From: Clostridium_X cadaveris
Lineage (GTDB): Bacteria > Bacillota > Clostridia > Clostridiales > Clostridiaceae
Assembly (NCBI RefSeq): GCF_039521325.1
Contig: NZ_BAAACD010000024.1
DNA length: 64,000 nt
Reading direction: 5' to 3' (one strand)
Part shown: positions 46,389 through 55,051 of the stretch, piece after piece
Layout: the number at the start of each line of letters is the position of its first letter
Position numbering within the stretch: the stretch's first letter is position 1
Program-made: the position numbers and the translations under genes
The notes under the pieces: model-generated
Databases searched by the model: none
What the model was told of the DNA's origin: nothing
What the model saw: the letters and a program-made list of their open reading frames with translations, nothing else

Positions 46389-46991
46389 CTAACTCATCAA
46401 TTCTTTTAAGCACTCTTTTATCATATCTTCTACTGTAAGCTCTATATTTACTTTCTTTATAGCCTTTTGTCCTTCTTTTTCTGTATATCCTAGAGCCATA
46501 AGAGCCTCTACAACATCTCTCTCCTTTGATTCTTTCAAAACTACATTTTCTAGAGAATCGTCTCCTATGTCATCTAATGATATATCTTTTATATCAACCT
46601 TATCTTTAAGCTCTAAAATTATTCTCTGAGCCATTTTCTTTCCAACTCCAGGTGCTTTAATCAAAATCTTCTCTTCTGAAGAAGCTATGGAAAGTTTAAG
46701 CTTATCAACTGTGAGAATAGATAAAAGAGAAAGTGCTGCTTTTGCACCTACTCCATTTATAGTCAAGAGAAGGTTAAACATATCAAGCTCTTCCTTTGTT
46801 ATAAAGCCATAAAGTCCAATAAAGTCTTCTCTTACTATTTGGTGAACAAAAATCTTCACCATTTCACCTTTTGAAACCATAGATGCCATAGTGTTACCTG
46901 ATGTAAACACCTTATATCCTATACCGTTATTTTCTATTATTATATAATCCTTATTAATTCCCTCAAAGGTACCTTTTAAATATTCATACAT
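46389..46991 (-). CDS. ruvA: Holliday junction DNA-binding protein RuvA
   Basis: A 200-residue protein with OB-fold N terminus (MYEYLKGTFEGI, IENNGIGYKVFTS), two helix-hairpin-helix motifs (TINGVGAKAALSLLS and KAPGVGKKMAQRIILELKD) and the flexible linker plus C-terminal RuvB-binding domain (ALMALGYTEKEGQKAI). It tetramerises on four-way junctions and recruits RuvB. Confidence 0.96.
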   Translation of the reverse strand: MYEYLKGTFEGINKDYIIIENNGIGYKVFTSGNTMASMVSKGEMVKIFVHQIVREDFIGLYGFITKEELDMFNLLLTINGVGAKAALSLLSILTVDKLKLSIASSEEKILIKAPGVGKKMAQRIILELKDKVDIKDISLDDIGDDSLENVVLKESKERDVVEALMALGYTEKEGQKAIKKVNIELTVEDMIKECLKELMS

Positions 46992-47116
46992 AAGACTTTA
47001 ATCTACCTACTTTCCATCTTAAGTCTATATATTACTTTATCATTTACATAACAATAATTCAAGAGAAAAGGTCTTTGTACAAAACTCACTTATATATAAA
47101 TTTTATGTAAAAATAA

Positions 47117-47151
47117 ATATCCAGACACATAAACAATCTGTGTCTGGATAT
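47117..47151 (-). terminator. Terminator of the BofC-like gene
   Basis: Perfect 13-bp stem (ATATCCAGACACA and complement) with a 9-base loop, followed by TTATTTTTAC on the minus strand. Confidence 0.85.
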
Positions 47152-47262
47152 AAAAAAGTATTTAAGACAAGCATCAATACTTTTAATAAGTAAAACGCAT
47201 GTGCATTTTATAATATGTTATTAAAGTTATCTATAAATTTTGAAGGGATTACTTTTGAAACT

Positions 47263-47880
47263 TTACTTTATATTGAAGCTTGTCAAAAGCTCTACGGCAT
47301 CCTCTCTAGTTGCAAAGCCGTTTCCATCCTCTCCAGCATATATATTTCTATACAAGTTTTTCTCATCTTCATTTGGTATATTGTCTAAAGAAAAGTTAAC
47401 TATATCTGTCTTTTCATTTTCTATAAATAGTTTTCCTTCTTTATCAGCTTTGTATATAGTTAAATATTCTTTTCCTTCTTTTGATGTAACTCCTATATAA
47501 TATTTATTTGGAGAATACATTTTTCTTACAAAAACCAAACTTCCATCTTCTGTAGGTCTTAAATAATAGTTTTCCTTTTGCAAATATGTCTGCAATGCTT
47601 CACTAGTATTATTTCCATTAAGTTCGCCTGCTATATCTTTAAAATATAATACCTTTTCATCAGCCTCATCACCCTTGCCATCCTTCACCTTTAAAACAAT
47701 CTTTGTATTATCATCAATGTTGCCATCATATTTATTTCCACTGACAGCCACATCATTTTGCTCTTCTTTTGATATGGGATTTTCAAGTTTCTTTAAAGTA
47801 AATATAAAACTAGCAACAAAAATAACTACAAGTGCAAGTGTGCCTATAGCGAAAAGTACATTTTCTTTCTTTTTCATCAT
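47263..47880 (-). CDS. Membrane-anchored BofC-like protein
   Basis: A 205-residue protein with one N-terminal membrane segment (about residues 8-27) and an extracytoplasmic domain. The C-terminal half (YYIGVTSKEGKEYLTIYKAD, then KTDIVNFSLDNIP and AVELLTSF) has the layout of the BofC C-terminal domain. In Bacillus subtilis bofC is near ruvAB and BofC restrains the forespore SpoIVB protease that triggers SigK processing. Position upstream of ruvA supports this, though a true functional equivalent is not shown. The ATG at 47880 follows GAGGTGATAGT; the open frame to 47910 lacks a site. Confidence 0.6.
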   Translation of the reverse strand: MMKKKENVLFAIGTLALVVIFVASFIFTLKKLENPISKEEQNDVAVSGNKYDGNIDDNTKIVLKVKDGKGDEADEKVLYFKDIAGELNGNNTSEALQTYLQKENYYLRPTEDGSLVFVRKMYSPNKYYIGVTSKEGKEYLTIYKADKEGKLFIENEKTDIVNFSLDNIPNEDEKNLYRNIYAGEDGNGFATREDAVELLTSFNIK

Positions 47881-48032
47881 ACTATCACCTCTAGCTAGAA
47901 TTATAGACACATTGCAAGAAATTTATACATGCTATTTTCTATTTTTGTGTAATTTTAGCTATTAATGATTAATTCCTCATATCTTAAACATGAAATTCAA
48001 ATTATAATTATTATAATTTGAATTTAGCTTTC

Positions 48033-48494
48033 CTAAGCTCCTGTAGTCCCAAATCCACCTCTATCTTCATTATTAAAGCATTTTACTTCTTCAAACTCAA
48101 TCTCCGGCATAACTTCCATTATTCTAAATTGTCCTATTTTATTTCCTTTTCTTATCCATGTTCCCTTCTGTTGAGCTCCCTCTATAATTTCATTATCCTT
48201 AGGCTGAAGACAATAAACAGGCATATGCCACTGATCATTGTCTCCTATATATGTATCATCCACTACTCCTATACCATTAGTTTGAATTATTCCCCAAGTT
48301 TTAAATGTGGAGCTTCTTGGCGCTATGTGACCTTCCCACCCTTGAGGAAGCTCTAAAGCAAATCCTAAAGGTATCATTGCTCTTTCATTTACTTTTACAA
48401 ATACGTCATCATTTGCATATACATCTATCCAATTTCCTTTTTTTATCTTGTTTAACTTAGTTGCTCCTTCAAAATATTTAATTCTAATCTTCAT
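48033..48494 (-). CDS. dut: dUTP diphosphatase
   Basis: A 153-residue trimeric dUTPase. Motifs: PRSSTFKTWGIIQTNG (motif 2/3 region), GIGVVDDTYIGDND, GNKIGQFRIM, and the mobile C-terminal arm EDRGGFGTTG that closes over the substrate. It prevents uracil incorporation by hydrolysing dUTP to dUMP. Some insertion relative to E. coli Dut is seen in the middle, as in phage-like Firmicute versions. Start ATG 48494 has GAGGTGAAGATT before it. Confidence 0.93.
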   Translation of the reverse strand: MKIRIKYFEGATKLNKIKKGNWIDVYANDDVFVKVNERAMIPLGFALELPQGWEGHIAPRSSTFKTWGIIQTNGIGVVDDTYIGDNDQWHMPVYCLQPKDNEIIEGAQQKGTWIRKGNKIGQFRIMEVMPEIEFEEVKCFNNEDRGGFGTTGA

Positions 48495-48582
48495 AATCTT
48501 CACCTCTTATTTGGATTTTGCTACTCTTATAATATCAACAGATAATGTATTTTACAATAAACTTAATTCTTAGCTTCAATAT

Positions 48583-48615
48583 AAAAAGCTCTCGCTTATA
48601 TAGCGAAAGCTTTTT
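48583..48615. terminator. Terminator of the ABC exporter operon
   Basis: AAAAAGCTCTCGCT with AGCGAAAGCTTTTT, containing two G-U or mismatched positions, with A and T runs on both sides, so usable from either strand. Confidence 0.8.
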
Positions 48616-48619
48616 ATAT

Positions 48620-50461
48620 TTAAACTGCTTCTTCTGATCTTTCAAACTGTGAATTATATAACTTAGCGTAAAAACCGCCTTTAGCCAATAATTCTTCATG
48701 ATTACCTTGCTCAACTATATCTCCTTCGTTCATAACTAAAATTAAATCTGCGTCTCTAATAGTAGATAATCTGTGAGCAATTATAAAACTGGTTCTGCCT
48801 TTCATTAAGTTATCCATTGCCTTTTGTATTAAAACTTCTGTTCTTGTATCAACAGAACTTGTAGCTTCATCAAGTATTAATATTTTAGGATCAGCAAGTA
48901 TGGCTCTTGCAATAGTTAAAAGCTGCTTTTGACCTTGAGATACATTTGTCCCTTCTTCATTAAGTTCCATCTTGTATCCATCTGGAAGAGTTTTTACAAA
49001 ATGATGAACATGTGCTGCCTTTGCAGCCTCTATAACTTCTTCATCAGTAGCATTTAATCTTCCATATCTTATATTATCCATTATAGTTCCATTAAATAAC
49101 CAAGTATCTTGAAGAACCATTCCAAACATCTCTCTAAGCTCTGTTCTATTAAAGTCCTTAACATTATGGCCGTCTATCAATATCTCACCGCTATTTACAT
49201 CGTAAAATCTCATAAGAAGCTTAATCATTGTGGTCTTTCCTGCTCCTGTTGGTCCAACTATTGCTATCTTTTGCCCTGGTTTAACATGAGCTGTAAAGTC
49301 ATTTATTATAGTTTTATTTTCATCATATCCAAAATGAACATCATTAAAGTCTACTCTTCCATCCAAGCCTTCAACTGATACAGGATTTGGAACTGTTTGG
49401 TCTTCTTCATCTTCTTCTAAAAATTCAAAAACTCTTTCTGCAGCCGCCGCTGTAGATTGTAAAAGGTTAGTTACTTGTGCAACTTGAGTTATAGGCTGAG
49501 TAAAACTTCTTACATATTGTATAAAAGATTGAATATCTCCAACTTCTATGGTGTTTTTTATAACAAGCCATCCACCCATTATAGAAACTGCAACATATCC
49601 TAAATTCCCTATAAACATCATTATAGGCTGCATCATTCCTGATAAAAATTGAGATTTCCAAGCTGAACCATATAATTTCTCATTAGTTTTATTGAATTCT
49701 TCAATTGATTTCTCCTCACCATTAAAGGCCTTTACTATAACGTGTCCTCCATATAGTTCTTCTACTTGACCATTGACATTTCCTAAGAACTTCTGTTGAT
49801 CTTTAAAGTATTTTTGTGATTTTTTAACTATAGTCATTATAAGCCCCAAAGATATAGGAAGCATTAAAAGCGCTACTAAAGTCATTGGAATACTTATAGA
49901 AAGCATCATTATAAGAACTCCTATAATCATGGTTATAGATGTTATAAGCTGTGTCATACTTTGATTTAAACTCTGTCCTAAAGTATCTATATCATTAGTA
50001 AATCTTGATAAAACTTCACCGTGAGTTTTTGTGTCAAAATATTTCATAGGCATTCTATTTATCTTTTCAGATAAATCTCTTCTAAGATTATAAGCTATCT
50101 TTTGAGAAATACCGCTCATTATTATTCCTTGTATAAATGAGAATATAGCACTTATGATGTAAAGTCCTAATAGAAATAATAATATTTTTCCTATTTTATC
50201 GAAATCTATTCCATTTCCTGATCCCGAAACTTTTGAAACTAAACCATTAAATATCTCAGTAGTTGCCTTACCTAAAATTTTAGGTCCTATTATTGAAAAT
50301 GCCGCGCTTCCTATAGCAAATAGTATAACTCCAAAAATAGCAATTTTAAAACTACTTATATATTTGAAAAGTTTTTTCATAGTTCCTTTAAAATCTTTTG
50401 CTTTTTCCCCTGGGCCTCTCATTCCTCTGCCCATAGGTCCTCCAAATTCTTTTTTACTCAT
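48620..50461 (-). CDS. ABC exporter subunit with fused membrane and ATPase domains (B half)
   Basis: A 613-residue type IV ABC half-transporter. Six helices occupy about residues 30-330; the ATPase half has Walker A GPTGAGKTT, signature NVSQGQKQ (degenerate from LSGGQ) and Walker B ILILDEATSSVD. The N terminus MSKKEFGGPMGRGMRGPG is glycine-rich and cytoplasmic. It overlaps the preceding exporter gene by eight bases and should form a heterodimer with it. Substrates of this group are drugs, lipids or peptides. Confidence 0.9.
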   Translation of the reverse strand: MSKKEFGGPMGRGMRGPGEKAKDFKGTMKKLFKYISSFKIAIFGVILFAIGSAAFSIIGPKILGKATTEIFNGLVSKVSGSGNGIDFDKIGKILLFLLGLYIISAIFSFIQGIIMSGISQKIAYNLRRDLSEKINRMPMKYFDTKTHGEVLSRFTNDIDTLGQSLNQSMTQLITSITMIIGVLIMMLSISIPMTLVALLMLPISLGLIMTIVKKSQKYFKDQQKFLGNVNGQVEELYGGHVIVKAFNGEEKSIEEFNKTNEKLYGSAWKSQFLSGMMQPIMMFIGNLGYVAVSIMGGWLVIKNTIEVGDIQSFIQYVRSFTQPITQVAQVTNLLQSTAAAAERVFEFLEEDEEDQTVPNPVSVEGLDGRVDFNDVHFGYDENKTIINDFTAHVKPGQKIAIVGPTGAGKTTMIKLLMRFYDVNSGEILIDGHNVKDFNRTELREMFGMVLQDTWLFNGTIMDNIRYGRLNATDEEVIEAAKAAHVHHFVKTLPDGYKMELNEEGTNVSQGQKQLLTIARAILADPKILILDEATSSVDTRTEVLIQKAMDNLMKGRTSFIIAHRLSTIRDADLILVMNEGDIVEQGNHEELLAKGGFYAKLYNSQFERSEEAV

Positions 50462-52676
50462 TGCCTAGCTCCTCCTTTGAAAGTTGTGATAAAGCTATCT
50501 GCTTATATACCTCACAGTTCTTTAGAAGCTCCTTATGAGTTCCCATTCCAACTACATTTCCTTCATCTAATACTATAATTTGCTCTGCATGAAGTATTGT
50601 ACTTATTCGTTGCGCAACAATTAAAATAGTACTATCATTTATTTCTTCTTTAAGAGCCTTTCTTAATGTTGAATCTGTCTTAAAGTCAAGTGCAGAAAAG
50701 CTATCATCAAAGATATATATTTCTGGATCTTTAGCTATAGCTCTTGCTATAGAAAGTCTTTGTTTTTGTCCTCCAGATACATTGGTTCCGCCTTGAGCTA
50801 TCTCTGAATCAAATCCTTCTTCTTTAGCACTTATGAAATCTGTAGCTTGAGCAATTCTCGCTGCTTTTATAACTTCTTCTTCTGTGGCATCTTCTTTTCC
50901 ATATTTTAAGTTTGAATTTATAGTTCCTGAAAATAATACTCCTTTTTGAGGTACATATCCTATCTTTTCTCTTAAATCATGCTGAGAAACATTTCTTATA
51001 TCAACACCATCAATAAGGATTTCACCCTCTGTCACATCAAAGAAACGAGGTATTAGGTTAATAAGGGTTGATTTACCGCTTCCTGTACTTCCAATAAATG
51101 CAGTAGTTTCTCCTGGTTTTGCTGTAAATGTTATGTGGGATAATACATCCTCATCAGCATTAGGATATCTAAAAGAAACGTCTTTAAACTCTAAAATCCC
51201 CTTTTTGTCATCATGGAATTTTTCAGCTTTCTTAGGATCTTTTATGATAAGCTCTGTAGTTATAACTTCATCTATACGATCTAAAGATACAGCTGCTCTT
51301 GGAAGCATTATTGAAATCATAGAAATCATTAAAAATGACATTATAATCTGCATTGTATATTGAATAAATGCCATCATGTCTCCAACCTGCATTGTTCCGT
51401 TATTTATACTCTGTGCACCATTCCAAACTATTAAAATAGCTATGGCATTCATTATAAACATCATTGTAGGCATCATACAAGACATTACCCTATTAACAAA
51501 TATATTTGTCTTTGTTAATTCTCTATTAGCTTTATCAAATCTTTCTTCCTCATATCTCTGAGTACTAAATGCACGAATTACAGGAATACCTGTTAATATT
51601 TCTCGAGTTACTAAGTTCACTCTATCTATTAGCTTTTGGACAGTTTTGAATTTAGGCATAACAACTGCAAATAAGAGTCCTACAATAAACAATATTATAA
51701 TAACTACCACTGCTATAATCCAAGTCATAGAGGTATTTGTTTTTACTACTTTTAAAACACCACCGACACCCATTAAAGGGGCATAGAACACTATTCTTAA
51801 AAGCATTACTATAAGCATTTGAACCTGTTGTATATCATTAGTACTACGTGTTATTAATGATGCTGTAGAGAATTTATCCATTTCGGCATTTGAAAAGGAC
51901 ATTACTTTATTAAATACACTTCCTCTAAGTTCTTTTCCTACAGATGCTGCAACTCTAGATGCTAAAAATGTAACTATTATCATAGCTGTTACACTTATTA
52001 AAGCTATGCCAAGCATTTTAATTCCTGCTAAAACTATATAATTGCTTTGTAATTTGTCAGTATCAATTCCAATAGACTTATATTCGATCTTTACATAAGA
52101 AATTGCTGCTTGAGATGTCATCATTTCTGGAAAAGTATTAAATTTCTCATCTATATCATCTTTCACATTACTAAATTCACTTTCTGGCATCATGGAAAAT
52201 ACTTTGAAAATATCTACATCTCCACTTTCTTTTATTTGAGGAGGCATATTTTTAATCATATTATCTTTTATTGTCTTTGCCTCATCACTATCTTTTTCTA
52301 AGCCAGAAACTATTATCATAGGCTTAGATAGTATATCTTTTAGTTCATCAACTTTTGCATCTTCTTTCAATTCATATAAAGGTTCATCACCTTCAATATT
52401 TTCTTTTGAAAGAGATGCCTTTTCTAAATAATTATAATTTCCCAAAACTTTATCCTTATCATCTTTACTCATGAATAAAAAAAGCTTATCCATTTCAGAT
52501 GCTCTTATAACTTTTGGAACAGGAGATTCTATTCCTCCCTGCTGAATACCAACATCAACAATTTTTGAAGTATACTCTGGAAGTGTCAAATCACTTAATG
52601 CTTGAATTAATAAAAGTATTATTATCAATAATATCGTCCCAGAATACTTCTTTAAATATTTAAATATTTTTGTCAT
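50454..52676 (-). CDS. ABC exporter subunit with large extracellular insert (A half)
   Basis: A 740-residue half-transporter of the same type. An extracytoplasmic insert of about 140 residues lies between the first and second helices (roughly residues 55-200), which is distinctive of one clostridial group. The ATPase half has GSTGSGKST, NVSGGQKQRLS and IYIFDDSFSALD; in this last motif the usual catalytic Glu after the Walker B Asp is Asp, typical of the degenerate site of heterodimeric exporters. It follows the MarR gene by 15 bases. Confidence 0.9.
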   Translation of the reverse strand: MTKIFKYLKKYSGTILLIIILLLIQALSDLTLPEYTSKIVDVGIQQGGIESPVPKVIRASEMDKLFLFMSKDDKDKVLGNYNYLEKASLSKENIEGDEPLYELKEDAKVDELKDILSKPMIIVSGLEKDSDEAKTIKDNMIKNMPPQIKESGDVDIFKVFSMMPESEFSNVKDDIDEKFNTFPEMMTSQAAISYVKIEYKSIGIDTDKLQSNYIVLAGIKMLGIALISVTAMIIVTFLASRVAASVGKELRGSVFNKVMSFSNAEMDKFSTASLITRSTNDIQQVQMLIVMLLRIVFYAPLMGVGGVLKVVKTNTSMTWIIAVVVIIILFIVGLLFAVVMPKFKTVQKLIDRVNLVTREILTGIPVIRAFSTQRYEEERFDKANRELTKTNIFVNRVMSCMMPTMMFIMNAIAILIVWNGAQSINNGTMQVGDMMAFIQYTMQIIMSFLMISMISIMLPRAAVSLDRIDEVITTELIIKDPKKAEKFHDDKKGILEFKDVSFRYPNADEDVLSHITFTAKPGETTAFIGSTGSGKSTLINLIPRFFDVTEGEILIDGVDIRNVSQHDLREKIGYVPQKGVLFSGTINSNLKYGKEDATEEEVIKAARIAQATDFISAKEEGFDSEIAQGGTNVSGGQKQRLSIARAIAKDPEIYIFDDSFSALDFKTDSTLRKALKEEINDSTILIVAQRISTILHAEQIIVLDEGNVVGMGTHKELLKNCEVYKQIALSQLSKEELGNE

Positions 52677-52691
52677 ATATTCCTCTCCATT

Positions 52692-53174
52692 CTATTTATG
52701 ATGTCTACAAAATTCTTCTATTCCTTTTATATCTGCATTTTTACAAACTTCTGTCAAATTATCTCTAATCTGCATAAGTAATCTTCTAAAAATCACCTTT
52801 TCGTCTGTAGTAAGCCCTTTAAAACATTCATCTGTTATTTGAGAATGTATACGCTCTAACTCTTGGCAAAGTTCCTTTCCCTTATCAGTCAAAAAAATTC
52901 TAGATTTCCTTTGATCATTTTCATCTTGTCGTCTTTCTACAATTCCGTTTTTTTCTAATCGTTGTGCCATAACAGTAATTGTGGATGGTTTTACCCCTAG
53001 AGATTCTCCTAATTCCTTTTGACTTTGCCCATCTTTCTTTTTTAAAGCAAAAATAAAAGGCGGCTGTCCAGGATACATTCCTGTATTTTCAAGTAACGAA
53101 TGACTTCTTAAAAACTGAAGTCTTATAACCTGCATAAAAACATGTCTAAGTGAATCATCATTTATTTCTTCCAT
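52692..53174 (-). CDS. MarR-family regulator of the ABC exporter operon
   Basis: A 160-residue winged-helix regulator. The recognition region reads SQKELGESLGVKPSTITVMAQRLEKNG, and the wing RRQDENDQRKSRIFLTDKGKEL is typical. As first gene of the operon, next to a palindromic operator at its own promoter, it most likely represses itself and the exporter and is released by a small-molecule ligand. RBS AGGAGG. Confidence 0.93.
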   Translation of the reverse strand: MEEINDDSLRHVFMQVIRLQFLRSHSLLENTGMYPGQPPFIFALKKKDGQSQKELGESLGVKPSTITVMAQRLEKNGIVERRQDENDQRKSRIFLTDKGKELCQELERIHSQITDECFKGLTTDEKVIFRRLLMQIRDNLTEVCKNADIKGIEEFCRHHK

Positions 53175-53185
53175 AATAACCTCCT

Positions 53186-53205
53186 TTAGTTAGCCAGCTA
53201 ATTAA
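53186..53205. promoter_or_regulatory. MarR operator
   Basis: TTAGTTAGCCAGCTAATTAA, a near-perfect palindrome (9-base half sites, one mismatch) just downstream of the -10 box, so binding would block initiation. Confidence 0.75.
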
Positions 53206-53206
53206 T

Positions 53207-53235
53207 ATTTTATGCTCATTTTTTATAAATCGCAA
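53207..53235 (-). promoter_or_regulatory. Promoter of the MarR-ABC exporter operon
   Basis: Minus-strand TTGCGA (53230-53235), 17-base spacer, TAAAAT (53207-53212). It precedes the operator and the MarR start at 53174. Confidence 0.75.
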
Positions 53236-53525
53236 TCTTTTTCTTTGTAAAAAATGATTCCTTAACAAAAATTTAATTAGACGCCTAACCTTTGAAAATG
53301 ATTTCACAGCACATTTCATCTATGTTCTTCCAAAATACCAATAATTTTAATTGTTTCGTTTATATGTACAGCTCCTTTTATGTATGAAATTTTCCACCAC
53401 ATAAATCGTTTATTCTTAAATTTATTATTAGAGATTTTTTTATTTATATACCCATATGAAATTTTAATCTTATTCTAATTTATGCTTATTTCATATAACA
53501 TCGAAATTTTTATTCTTCTACTTTA
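53236..53525. other. AT-rich intergenic stretch with no gene seen
   Basis: No open frame with a ribosome site on either strand. TTAATTAGACGCCTAA near 53273 could be a second MarR half-site upstream of the promoter. Nothing else is evident. Confidence 0.6.
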
Positions 53526-53530
53526 TAAAA

Positions 53531-53925
53531 GTCATGTACCAACAGCTAAGCTGGTGGCTTGATTAAGCCCTATAAGGGCATGGTACTGGCAGCGCTACTC
53601 GCGCTCTGAAAAACCACCAATCGCAAAACTACTACAGCGGCATCCTCATCGGATGGCTCTTTTATTTGCTACCTTTTGCCGGCTGTCCCGTAAACAGGTC
53701 AATGTATTCTTTCATACTTATCTGTCTTCTGTATTTTGGTACAAAAACTATATGATATTGACATCTCCATTTTGAATGTGTTAATCTGTCTATGTCGTTT
53801 ACCATACGACACCTCCTATGATTTATTTATTTTGCGATTGTCAGTCGCTTTCGTTTTATAATAGGAGTTCTTTTTTCTTCAGAGCTAAAGCCTTTTTATC
53901 CACTGGCATAGCCAGTGGTTTTCAA
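53531..53925 (-). mobile_element. Internally deleted IS200/IS605-family element
   Basis: About 395 bp of markedly higher GC than its surroundings. Each end has a subterminal hairpin: CCACTGGC/GCCAGTGG at 53900-53918 on the tnpA start side, and CCAACAGC/GCTGGTGG at 53539-53557 on the other side, as used by single-strand IS200/IS605 transposition. Inside is a tnpA in which the middle is missing. Other small hairpins (GGCTTGATTAAGCC, GCCCTATAAGGGC) lie near 53560. This is a non-autonomous relic that could still be mobilised by TnpA in trans. Confidence 0.8.
53662..53805 (-). pseudogene. tnpA: tnpA (IS200-type transposase) with internal in-frame deletion
   Basis: Encodes 47 residues with RBS AGGAGGTG. 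Residues 1-28 are the typical TnpA N terminus (SKWRCQYHIVFVPKYRR) and from about residue 28 the C-terminal tail QISMKEYIDLFTGQPAKGSK follows directly. The central part with the HUH histidines and the catalytic tyrosine is gone, so it cannot transpose DNA. The join is in frame, so a short peptide may still be made. Confidence 0.82.
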
Positions 53926-53934
53926 CGCAATAAA

Positions 53935-53977
53935 AAATCGCATTCCTCATCTAAAATCTAGACTGAGAATGCGATTT
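53935..53977. repeat. Inverted repeat next to the IS200 relic
   Basis: AAATCGCATTC with GAATGCGATTT, 11-bp arms around about 20 bases. Followed on the plus side by a T-rich stretch. Possibly an old terminator or part of the insertion neighbourhood. From here to 54138 I see no gene. Confidence 0.5.
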
Positions 53978-54138
53978 GATTCACTTAATTATTTACTTTT
54001 TTATTCTTCCCATCCTTCTGGGAGGGGTAATGAGTATTTATTATATTCTAAACCCTTTATAAAATGGCTTAAATACTACATTTATAATCTATTTTTCATT
54101 ATCGAAAAACATAGTATATTATTCTATAAGGGGCAAAA

Positions 54139-54170
54139 AAGAGGGCAAAATTAAATTCCCTTGCCCTCTT
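54139..54170 (-). terminator. Terminator of the Qat-like cassette
   Basis: Perfect 10-bp stem AAGAGGGCAA/TTGCCCTCTT, followed on the minus strand by TTTTTTGCC. It lies 80 bases after the QatD-like stop and marks the end of the accessory transcript. The plus-strand side (GCTTTTATTG) is weaker. Confidence 0.8.
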
Positions 54171-54249
54171 GCTTTTATTGATCCTTTTAATTCTCATATA
54201 AAACTATCAATTACTTTTAGCCGTTTATTTTTATGTTAAATAGATACGC

Positions 54250-55026
54250 TTATCTAGAGTTAGTAATCTCTTTTAATATCTTGTTTTTCTGTTCAAAAAA
54301 TTGACGTTCTAGTATTATCTTTTTAAAGTTATTAAATACTATCTCTTCAAAATTATCTATTTTATAAAATTCATTAAAATCTTGAAAAATATCTTTAAAA
54401 TTCTTAGGTTCAGTAATTTTTTTATTATACTTAGTAAATGGTCCATCCGATTCAAATAGTATTCTATCAAAAGGAATATTATTTAATATCTCTTTTCCTT
54501 TCTGTGATTCTAGCATGCATGGATTTACAGAAAAATAATATCCGCTATCCAAAATGTATCTAAGAGTTTTTATGTTCCCTGAATACCAATGAAAAACCGC
54601 ATATTTAATCTTATATTTTTTTAATATTTGCAACACAATATCTTCAGCTTTTTTAGAATGTATTGTCATAATTTTAGCTTCATGACTTACTTTACTACAT
54701 ATATAGTCGAAATTTTTTATTTGTATATCAATATTATGAGAAAATTTTTTGCTACCGTCTATTCCAACCTCCCCAATATAATTAGTACTATTAAAATATC
54801 TATTAAATATATCTTTATTAAATGGATAATAATCTATCATCTCTGGATGATACCCTAAAGCTAATTTAACATACTTATAATCATTATATTTTTTTAAGTG
54901 CACTTTATATATTTCAGGTAAATTTGTAACGAACAATGAATATATCTCATTTTCTTCGTAGGTCTTAATTATTTCTTCTGTTTTTTTATAAAAATCCATA
55001 TGAACATGAAAATCAATATACTTCAT
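54250..55026 (-). CDS. qatD: TatD-family nuclease, QatD-like
   Basis: A 258-residue metal-dependent hydrolase of the TatD amidohydrolase-like fold. All metal ligands are visible: HVH at residues 7-9, Glu86 in GEVGID, His123 (TIHSKKA), His146 (FHWYSG) and Asp194 (ESDGPF). TatD proteins are 3'-5' DNases or related hydrolases. Housekeeping TatD normally sits with metG; here it follows a QueC-like gene by 25 bases at the end of an accessory operon, as in the QatABCD anti-phage system, so it is named QatD-like. Divergence from housekeeping TatD supports this. Confidence 0.82.
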   Translation of the reverse strand: MKYIDFHVHMDFYKKTEEIIKTYEENEIYSLFVTNLPEIYKVHLKKYNDYKYVKLALGYHPEMIDYYPFNKDIFNRYFNSTNYIGEVGIDGSKKFSHNIDIQIKNFDYICSKVSHEAKIMTIHSKKAEDIVLQILKKYKIKYAVFHWYSGNIKTLRYILDSGYYFSVNPCMLESQKGKEILNNIPFDRILFESDGPFTKYNKKITEPKNFKDIFQDFNEFYKIDNFEEIVFNNFKKIILERQFFEQKNKILKEITNSR

Positions 55027-55051
55027 TATTAATTAAAACCTTACCTTTCAT

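Noticed and set aside
53915..54154. Plus-strand open frame of 79 residues between the IS relic and the Qat-like genes
   Set aside because: No ribosome site, crosses an inverted repeat and a terminator stem, and the composition is not protein-like.
54250..55026. Housekeeping TatD DNase
   Set aside because: Not next to metG or ksgA, located at the end of a Qat-like cassette, and divergent from the usual tatD sequence.
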